Under the pieces are notes generated by a model. That model had not been told where the DNA came from. It made no database searches and worked only from the letters and a program-made list of their open reading frames with translations. DNA of 64,000 bases, taken from positions 62,001 through 126,000 of the forward strand of contig DASPIU010000076.1 in NCBI GenBank assembly GCA_035629025.1, read 5' to 3'. Position 1 is the stretch's first letter, and each line of letters opens with the position of its first letter. Positions 58,757-64,000 of the stretch are shown piece by piece. The translations under genes were made by a program, and so were the position numbers. Source of the DNA: Stenotrophomonas_A sp035629025 (GTDB lineage: Bacteria > Pseudomonadota > Gammaproteobacteria > Xanthomonadales > Xanthomonadaceae).

Positions 58757-58762
58757 TATGAT
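58757..58762 (+). promoter_or_regulatory. -10-like TATGAT of the sensory cluster
   Basis: TATGAT lies 35 bases before the histidine kinase ATG at 58792. The short leader has no strong ribosome binding site. No -35 box is apparent. Confidence 0.4.
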
Positions 58763-58791
58763 GGCCCCATTCATTTTCAACCGGGGCGCAG

Positions 58792-60600
58792 ATGCTGACA
58801 GCGGCCAACGAAGATGCCTGGGAACGCTGGCGCCTGCCGGTACTGACGGCGGCCATCTTCCTGATCGTGGTCGTGCCCGCGCTGTTGTTGCAGCAGATGG
58901 CGCGCAATACCGAGAACGCCGCCAACTGGGTACTGCATAGCCAGCAGGTGCGGCAGCTGTCGCAGGTGCTGGAATCGTCGGTGCGTGATGTCGAGTCTTC
59001 CGCGTTGATGCGCTCGCACGGCGTGGAATTGCCTGTGCTCAACGAGCGCATGAGCCAGGGTCGGGCGGCGGCGAAGAAGGCGCTGAGCGACCTGGTCTAC
59101 CAGACCCGCGACAACCCCCAACAGCTGGTGCGCCTGGGCCAGCTGGAAAGCACCATCGAACGGCGCATGCAGCTGGCTGAAACGATTGCCCGCGCGCGCG
59201 ATCCCGAGAAGACCCAGGCCTTGATCCAGGAGATGGTCGTCTCCAACCCGATGCGCGACCTGGTCGAGGAACTGCAGGCCTCCGAAAACGCGCTGCTGGT
59301 GCAGCGCGGCCAGGAATCCGAATTGCGCCGCGTGCAGTACGCGGCGCTGAGCTGGGGCGCGCTGGTCGTGCAGTTGCTGCTGCTGGGTACGGTGATCTGG
59401 CTGCTGCAACGCCAGACCCGCCATCGCCTTGCCGCCGAGCGGGCGTCGCTGAGCGCGGCGGCACGCGCCTCGCTGGTGTTGCAGACCGTGCGCGAACCCA
59501 TCGTGCTGCTCGACGCGCAGCAGCGCCTGCTGCTCTACAACACCGCCTTCGCCGAGCTGTACGGCCTGGGCGATGAAGACATGCGCGGCAGCCCGCTGGA
59601 CAGCATTGGCAGCGGCGCCTGGTCCGACCCGACCATCCGCCAGCGCCTGGCTGACATCCTGCTGCGCGGCCGCGAGTTGTGGGACTTCGAGCACGAACAG
59701 CATGGCGCCGACGACGTGGTGCGCACGATGCTGCTCAATGCGCGGCGTATGCCGCTGCCCGATCAGGACGATCAGGTCGTGCTGATGACCGTCAGCGACA
59801 TCAGCCTGCAGAAGGCCGCCAACCAGCGCATCCAGGATCTGAACCGGCAGCTGGAAGGCAAGGTCGAGCAGGTGTCGGAGGTCAACCGCGAGCTGGAAGC
59901 CTTCAGCTATTCGGTCTCGCACGACCTGCGCGCGCCGTTGCGCCACGTGGCCGGTTTCGCCGACAAGCTCGCCCGCCACCTCGGCGAAGGCGCTGACGAG
60001 AAGGCGCAGCACTACATGCAGGTCATCAGCAGTTCGGCGCAGCGCATGGCCACGCTGATCGACGACCTGCTGGTGTATTCGCGCCTGGGCCGCAGCGCCA
60101 TGCGCATGCAGGCGGTGGACATGCAGTCGCTGGTCGCCGAGACCCGCGCCATCGTGGAAGCCAACAGCCAGGCCGAGCAGCCCGAGCACCGCATCGACTG
60201 GCAGATCGCGCCGATGCCGATCCTGGTCGCCGACGAGAACATGATGCGGCAGCTGTGGACCAACCTGATCGGCAACGCGATCAAGTACAGCAACAAGCGC
60301 CCGGTCGCGCGCATCAACATCGGCTACGAGGCGCTCCCCGACGGCAGCCATCATTTCAGCGTGGCCGACAACGGCGCCGGCTTCGACATGGAATATGCGA
60401 GCAAGCTGTTTGGCGTGTTCCAGCGCCTGCACAAGGCCAGCGAGTACCCGGGCACCGGCATCGGCCTGGCCACGGTGCGCCGCGTGCTGTCGCGTCACGG
60501 CGGGCGCATCTGGGCCGAGAGCAAGGTCGACCAGGGCGCCACCTTCCACTTCATCCTCCCACCGGCGCTAGACGCGCTTCCCCACGAGTCCAAGACATGA
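58792..60600 (+). CDS. CHASE3-PAS sensor histidine kinase
   Basis: An inner-membrane kinase of 602 residues. Two membrane helices (about 17-35 and 188-205) enclose a helical periplasmic domain of CHASE3 type. A PAS domain (about 224-340), a short coiled coil, the HisKA domain with phospho-acceptor His377 in SVSHDLRAPLRHVAGF, and an HATPase domain (NLIGNAIKYSN, DNGAGFDM, GTGIGLATV) follow. The HisKA/HATPase part resembles phytochrome-type kinases. It overlaps a stand-alone receiver gene by four bases. The signal is unknown. Confidence 0.92.
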   Translation: MLTAANEDAWERWRLPVLTAAIFLIVVVPALLLQQMARNTENAANWVLHSQQVRQLSQVLESSVRDVESSALMRSHGVELPVLNERMSQGRAAAKKALSDLVYQTRDNPQQLVRLGQLESTIERRMQLAETIARARDPEKTQALIQEMVVSNPMRDLVEELQASENALLVQRGQESELRRVQYAALSWGALVVQLLLLGTVIWLLQRQTRHRLAAERASLSAAARASLVLQTVREPIVLLDAQQRLLLYNTAFAELYGLGDEDMRGSPLDSIGSGAWSDPTIRQRLADILLRGRELWDFEHEQHGADDVVRTMLLNARRMPLPDQDDQVVLMTVSDISLQKAANQRIQDLNRQLEGKVEQVSEVNRELEAFSYSVSHDLRAPLRHVAGFADKLARHLGEGADEKAQHYMQVISSSAQRMATLIDDLLVYSRLGRSAMRMQAVDMQSLVAETRAIVEANSQAEQPEHRIDWQIAPMPILVADENMMRQLWTNLIGNAIKYSNKRPVARINIGYEALPDGSHHFSVADNGAGFDMEYASKLFGVFQRLHKASEYPGTGIGLATVRRVLSRHGGRIWAESKVDQGATFHFILPPALDALPHESKT

Positions 60601-61037
60601 GCCCGATCCGTACCATCCTGCTTGCAGAAGACAGCCTCGCCGACGCGGAGATGGCGATCGACGCGCTGCGCGAAGCGCGCCTGGCCAACCCCATCGTCCA
60701 TGTCGAGGACGGCGTGGAAACCCTGGACTACCTGTACCGCCGCGGCGCCTACGCCAACCGCGAGGAGGGGCTGCCGGCGGTGCTGCTGCTGGACATCAAG
60801 ATGCCGCGCGTGGACGGGCTGGAAGTGCTCAAGCAGATCCGCAACGACGAGAATCTCAAGCGCCTGCCGGTGGTGATCCTGTCGTCCTCGCGCGAGGAGA
60901 ACGACCTGGCCCGCAGCTGGGACCTGGGCGTCAACGCCTACGTGGTCAAGCCGGTGGACGTGGACCAGTTCTTCAATGCGGTGCAGACGCTGGGTACCTT
61001 CTGGGCAGTCATCAACCAGGCGGCGGGTTCGCACTGA
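60597..61037 (+). CDS. Stand-alone (Rcp1-like) response regulator
   Basis: A 146-residue receiver with no output domain. The acidic pair is Glu11-Asp12, the phospho-acceptor is Asp66 in VLLLDIKMPRVDG, the switch Ser lies in VILSSSREEND and the Lys in VVKPVDVDQF. The inserted loop RRGAYANREEGLP is typical of Rcp1-like regulators paired with phytochrome-type kinases. It should pass phosphate or act by binding another protein. Its ATG overlaps the kinase stop, and the hybrid gene starts one base after its own stop. Confidence 0.92.
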   Translation: MSPIRTILLAEDSLADAEMAIDALREARLANPIVHVEDGVETLDYLYRRGAYANREEGLPAVLLLDIKMPRVDGLEVLKQIRNDENLKRLPVVILSSSREENDLARSWDLGVNAYVVKPVDVDQFFNAVQTLGTFWAVINQAAGSH

Positions 61038-61038
61038 C

Positions 61039-62544
61039 ATGCAGCCTGAAGCGGCCAGGCTCGGCGAACTGCGCGTCCTGCTGATCGAGGACTCGCCGGA
61101 GGACGCCGAACTGCTGTCCGACCAGCTCCTCGAAGCCGGCCTGCATGCCGTGTTCGAGCGCGTGGACGGCGAGGCGGCGTTGCGCCACAGCCTGGAGAGC
61201 TTCCGTCCGGACATCGTGCTCTCGGACCTGAGCATGCCGGGCTTCTCCGGCCATGAAGCCCTGCGCATCGTCCGCGCCGCCGACCCGCGCACGCCTTTCA
61301 TCTTCGTCTCCGGAACGATGGGCGAGGAGACCGCGGTGCAGGCGCTGCAGGAAGGTGCCAACGACTACATCATCAAGCACAACCCGACGCGGCTGCCCGC
61401 GGCGGTGGTGCGCGCGGTGCGCGAAGCGCGCGTGGAGCGCGATCGCGAGCGCGTGGAAAGCGAGCTGATGCGCGCGCAGCGGCTGGAGAGCCTGGCGCTG
61501 CTGGCCGCCGGGCTCAGCCACGATCTGCGCAACATCCTGCAGCCGCTGCTGATCGTGCCGGACCTGCTGGCCGGGCGCAGCGACGACCCGCAGCTGCGGC
61601 AGCTGGCCGATGTGATCGCCGAGTGCGGCCGGCGTGGCCACGAGATGGCCGAGTCGATGCTCTCGTTCGTGCGCGGCTCCACGCAGCCGCGTGAATGGGT
61701 GTCGGTGGCGCGGCTGTTCCAGGCCGTGCAACTGCTGCTCAAGAGCAGCGTGCCGCGCGGCGTGACCTTGCACGTGGACGCCGGCGATGGCGACCTGAGC
61801 GTGGAAGCCAATTACACCGAGTTGCAGCAGTGCATGCTCAACCTCGGTCTGAACGCCTTGCAGGCGATGCCCGACGGTGGCTCGCTGACCCTCTCGGCGC
61901 GGCACGAAGGCGAGGCGCAGCTGCGCCTGAGCGTGGCCGACACCGGCGTGGGCATGGACGAGGACACGCTGGCGCAGCTGTTCAACCCGTTCTTCACCAC
62001 CAAGCCCGATGGCACCGGCCTGGGCCTGATCTCGTGCAAGCGCATTGTCGAAAGCTACGGCGGCAGCATCGAGGTTACGAGCAAGCCGGGTGTCGGCACC
62101 CGCTTCGACATCGTGCTGCCGCTGCAATCGTCGTCCTCGCTGGGCGGCGAGCCCGATGCCGAGGTGCCATTGGGGCGTGGGCAGCGCATCCTGGTGGTCG
62201 ATGGCGAAGCCACGCGCCTGTCGCTGCTGGGCAATGCGCTGTCCAGCCAGGGCTACCAGCCGCAACTGGCCACCGATGGCGCCGCGGCGCTGCAGCACGC
62301 GCAGCAGCATGCGCTGCCGGATCTGGTGGTCGTGGACAGCGACATCATCCTGCTGTCGGCGGTGAGCCTGCTGCTGACCATGCAGGAGCTGGGCTACCAA
62401 GGCCCGGCGATCGTGCTTGAAGATGTGGGCCAGCCGCTGCAACGCGAGCACTTCCCGCCGGATATCCCGGTGCACGTGCTGCGCAAGCCGCTGGAAATGC
62501 GCCGCGTGTTCCGCGCCGTGGCCCACGCGCTGGAGAACGGCTGA
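61039..62544 (+). CDS. Hybrid regulator: receiver, histidine kinase, degenerate C-terminal receiver
   Basis: A soluble protein of 501 residues. An N-terminal receiver (about 12-125; acidic Glu17-Asp18, phospho-acceptor Asp63 in VLSDLSMPG) is followed by HisKA (about 160-230, phospho-acceptor His in GLSHDLRNILQPL), HATPase (NLGLNALQAMPDGG, DTGVGMDEDTL, GTGLGLISCK) and a C-terminal receiver-like domain (about 385-500). In the last domain the acidic pair is altered (VVDGEA) and the switch Ser/Thr is replaced in IVLEDVG, though a DSD and a Lys (LRKPLE) remain. It is probably non-phosphorylatable or a docking domain. It is the third gene of the sensory operon. Confidence 0.9.
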   Translation: MQPEAARLGELRVLLIEDSPEDAELLSDQLLEAGLHAVFERVDGEAALRHSLESFRPDIVLSDLSMPGFSGHEALRIVRAADPRTPFIFVSGTMGEETAVQALQEGANDYIIKHNPTRLPAAVVRAVREARVERDRERVESELMRAQRLESLALLAAGLSHDLRNILQPLLIVPDLLAGRSDDPQLRQLADVIAECGRRGHEMAESMLSFVRGSTQPREWVSVARLFQAVQLLLKSSVPRGVTLHVDAGDGDLSVEANYTELQQCMLNLGLNALQAMPDGGSLTLSARHEGEAQLRLSVADTGVGMDEDTLAQLFNPFFTTKPDGTGLGLISCKRIVESYGGSIEVTSKPGVGTRFDIVLPLQSSSSLGGEPDAEVPLGRGQRILVVDGEATRLSLLGNALSSQGYQPQLATDGAAALQHAQQHALPDLVVVDSDIILLSAVSLLLTMQELGYQGPAIVLEDVGQPLQREHFPPDIPVHVLRKPLEMRRVFRAVAHALENG

Positions 62545-62556
62545 GGCCGCGGCGGC

Positions 62557-63297
62557 TCAGGCGCGCGGCAGTTCCCAGGGGAAACGCGGTAGCGTGTGCA
62601 CCGCTTCGGTCAACTTGCGCGACCAGTTGGCGTGGATATCCGCGTACAGCGGCGTGTCCGCCTCCAGGCGCATGCGCTCGGTCACGCGCAGGTCGTCGCG
62701 GCGGATCAGCGCCAGGTCGATCGGCATGCCCACCGACAGGTTGGAGCGGATGGTCGAGTCCAGCGACACCAGCGCGGTGCGCGCCGCGTCTTCCAGGCGC
62801 GTCTCGGGGCGGATGATGCGGTCCAGGATCGGCTTGCCGTACTTGGACTCGCCGACCTGCAGATAGGGCGTCTCCGGCGAGGAGGCGATGGCGTTGCCGA
62901 GGGGATAGATCATGTACATGCCCGGCCGCTCGCCCGCCACCTGGCCGCCCAGGATCAGCGTGGCCTGAGTGCTGATGCCTTCAAACTCGGGCCGCCCGGA
63001 AGTATCGACCTGGCTGCCGACCAGCACCTGGCCGATGTACTCGGCCACCTCGAACAGGTGGCGGAAGCGGCGCAGGTTCTGTGGCGCGTCGTCTTCCACG
63101 TCGCGCTTGATCCGCGACAGCGCCAGCTGCGTGGTCGCCAGGTTGCCCGCCGACATCACGGCAAACACCGCCTGGCCGGGATATTCAAACACGTGCAGCT
63201 TGCGGTACACGCGCACGTCGTCGAGCGAGGCGTTGGTGCGGGTATCCGCGGCGAAGACCAGGCCTTCGTCCACTTCGATGCCGACGCAATAGGTCAT
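62557..63297 (-). CDS. Anbu-type proteasome homologue
   Basis: A 246-residue member of the Ntn-hydrolase proteasome superfamily, Anbu subgroup. After removal of Met1 the catalytic Thr2 would be exposed (MTYCVGIEVDEGLVFAADTRTNA). VFAVMSAGNLATTQLAL and YMIYPLGNAI are Anbu signatures distinct from HslV. Anbu forms an open helical oligomer; its cellular role is unclear. It is usually encoded beside ATP-grasp, alpha-E and transglutaminase genes, and none of these is visible here. It is divergent from folK across 103 bp. Confidence 0.92.
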   Translation of the reverse strand: MTYCVGIEVDEGLVFAADTRTNASLDDVRVYRKLHVFEYPGQAVFAVMSAGNLATTQLALSRIKRDVEDDAPQNLRRFRHLFEVAEYIGQVLVGSQVDTSGRPEFEGISTQATLILGGQVAGERPGMYMIYPLGNAIASSPETPYLQVGESKYGKPILDRIIRPETRLEDAARTALVSLDSTIRSNLSVGMPIDLALIRRDDLRVTERMRLEADTPLYADIHANWSRKLTEAVHTLPRFPWELPRA

Positions 63298-63400
63298 GGC
63301 GCTGTCATCGGTAAGAGAGTTCCCATTCTATGGCGGCGTGGCCCCCGGCTCGTGAAGGCAATGGTTGACGCTGGCGCCGTGCGCATGCGCGAATATCACC

Positions 63401-63889
63401 ATGACGCCCGTCCTTCTCAGCCTCGGCAGCAACCTGCGGCCGCAACACCACCTGCACGCCGCTGTTGAGGCGCTGCGTGCGCATTTCGGCGAGTTGCGCG
63501 TGTCGCCGGCCTACCGCACCGCGGCGGTGGGCTTCGACGGCCCGGATTTCCTCAACAATGCCGTGCTGCTCCACACCGAGATGGAGCTGGAGCCGCTCGA
63601 TGCCTGGCTGCATGCGCTGGAAGACGCGCACGGCCGTGACCGCAGCGGGCCGCGCTTCAGCGACCGTACGCTGGATATCGACGTGATCTTCTACGGCGAC
63701 CGCATCGTCGAGGGGCCGGGCCACCTGCGCGTGCCGCGGCCCGAACTCAAGCACGCCTTCGTGCTCAAGCCACTGGCCGACATCGCGCCTGGTTTCATCG
63801 ACCCGGTCAGCGGCCACAGCCTGGACGAACTGTGGCGGGCGCACCGGCAGTACGGCGATAGCTTCGAGAGCGTGCCCTTGCCGGGGTGA
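63401..63889 (+). CDS. folK: 2-amino-4-hydroxy-6-hydroxymethyldihydropteridine pyrophosphokinase
   Basis: A cytosolic enzyme of 162 residues that pyrophosphorylates hydroxymethyldihydropterin in folate synthesis. LLSLGSNLRPQHHL, the pterin-binding FLNNAVLLHT, then DRSGPRFSDRTLDIDVIFYG and the PRPELKHAFVLKPLADIAP box are all in place. The ATG at 63401 gives the standard N terminus. A possible TTGACG at 63365 and GAATAT at 63391 lie upstream but with poor spacing. It is followed by a convergent SDR gene. Confidence 0.95.
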   Translation: MTPVLLSLGSNLRPQHHLHAAVEALRAHFGELRVSPAYRTAAVGFDGPDFLNNAVLLHTEMELEPLDAWLHALEDAHGRDRSGPRFSDRTLDIDVIFYGDRIVEGPGHLRVPRPELKHAFVLKPLADIAPGFIDPVSGHSLDELWRAHRQYGDSFESVPLPG

Positions 63890-63921
63890 GTGGTATCGAG
63901 GGCGGGCCGGGCCGGCGTAAC

Positions 63922-64000
63922 TCAGGCCAAAGTGCGACCGCCATCAAGCATCAGCGTGTGCCCAGTGAGATAAGTCGCATCGTCCAGCAGCCAGCGCACC
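63922..64000 (-). CDS. Short-chain dehydrogenase/reductase, C-terminal fragment (window edge)
   Basis: The last 26 or so codons of a leftward gene read VRWLLDDATYLTGHTLMLDG and then GRTLA-stop. This is the classical SDR C terminus (TGxxLxxDGG). Its place next to folK fits a pteridine reductase (FolM-like), but the rest of the gene lies beyond base 64000, so this is inference. Confidence 0.75.
   Translation of the reverse strand, partial: VRWLLDDATYLTGHTLMLDGGRTLA

Noticed and set aside
63365..63396. TTGACG/GAATAT promoter for folK
   Set aside because: The spacer is 20 bases and the -10 would lie only four bases before the ATG, which does not fit either normal or leaderless initiation well.
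1..64000. tRNA, rRNA or riboswitch genes
   Set aside because: I scanned for T-arm motifs such as GGTTCGAATCC and for conserved riboswitch cores and saw none; a covariance-model search would be needed to exclude small or divergent RNAs.

Overview
The window is about 64 kb of GC-rich, densely packed bacterial chromosome. The proteins look like family Xanthomonadaceae (Gammaproteobacteria): OpgH, HslV, OpdB, LipA and the carboxylesterase-AlgR-HemC neighbourhood resemble what I recall from Xanthomonas, Stenotrophomonas and Pseudoxanthomonas. The genus is not resolved. I see no phage, integrase, insertion sequence, CRISPR array, rRNA or tRNA. Most of the window is core housekeeping sequence, with short repeated elements confined to the gaps between genes.

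Layout, left to right. 1-8.2 kb: the 3' part of an SLC13-type permease, the glucan glucosyltransferase opgH, a serine carboxylesterase, the LytTR response regulator algR, hemC, a DUF481 outer-membrane protein and a WYL regulator. 8.3-15.8 kb: lipocalin, a small membrane protein, two exported S9 oligopeptidases flanking an aminotransferase, and a DUF454 protein. 15.8-18.5 kb: the conserved lptM-dapF-DUF484-xerC operon. 18.5-25.7 kb: group III truncated globin, DUF1203, hslVU, a winged-helix/TPR membrane regulator, an exported serine hydrolase, a lone ATP-synthase epsilon-like gene and a yeast-type cytosine deaminase. 25.7-33.9 kb: an EmrAB-type efflux pair, ubiE, a membrane GGDEF protein, an M1 aminopeptidase lipoprotein, a novel lipoprotein, a HAD phosphatase and a PfkB kinase.

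35-49.7 kb is the cell-shape and envelope block: mreB-mreC-mreD-mrdA-rodA-mltB-rlpA-dacA, all on one strand and mostly overlapping by 4 bp. After it come an LpxR-like lipid A deacylase (opposite strand), a CsgG-like protein and ybeD-lipB-lipA for lipoate. 49.8-58.7 kb: prc, a VOC protein, an exported EEP-fold hydrolase, a DUF2242 lipoprotein, a glycine-zipper protein, an exported protein with a possible Tgl-type transglutaminase active site, short-form gnd, a Gfo/Idh/MocA oxidoreductase and a BON protein. 58.8-64 kb: a three-gene sensory cluster (CHASE3-PAS kinase, stand-alone receiver, REC-kinase-degenerate-REC hybrid), a lone Anbu proteasome-like gene, folK and the 3' end of an SDR reductase.

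Several points deserve a second look. A -10-like hexamer sits exactly 6-7 nt before the ATG of at least five genes, suggesting leaderless mRNAs. Three unrelated families of structured intergenic repeats occur. The AtpC-like and Anbu genes lie away from their usual partners. The exported protein at 54.9-56.1 kb carries a Tgl-like Glu-Cys / Glu-Asn pattern. I found no clear multi-gene defence or biosynthetic system that is wholly new.
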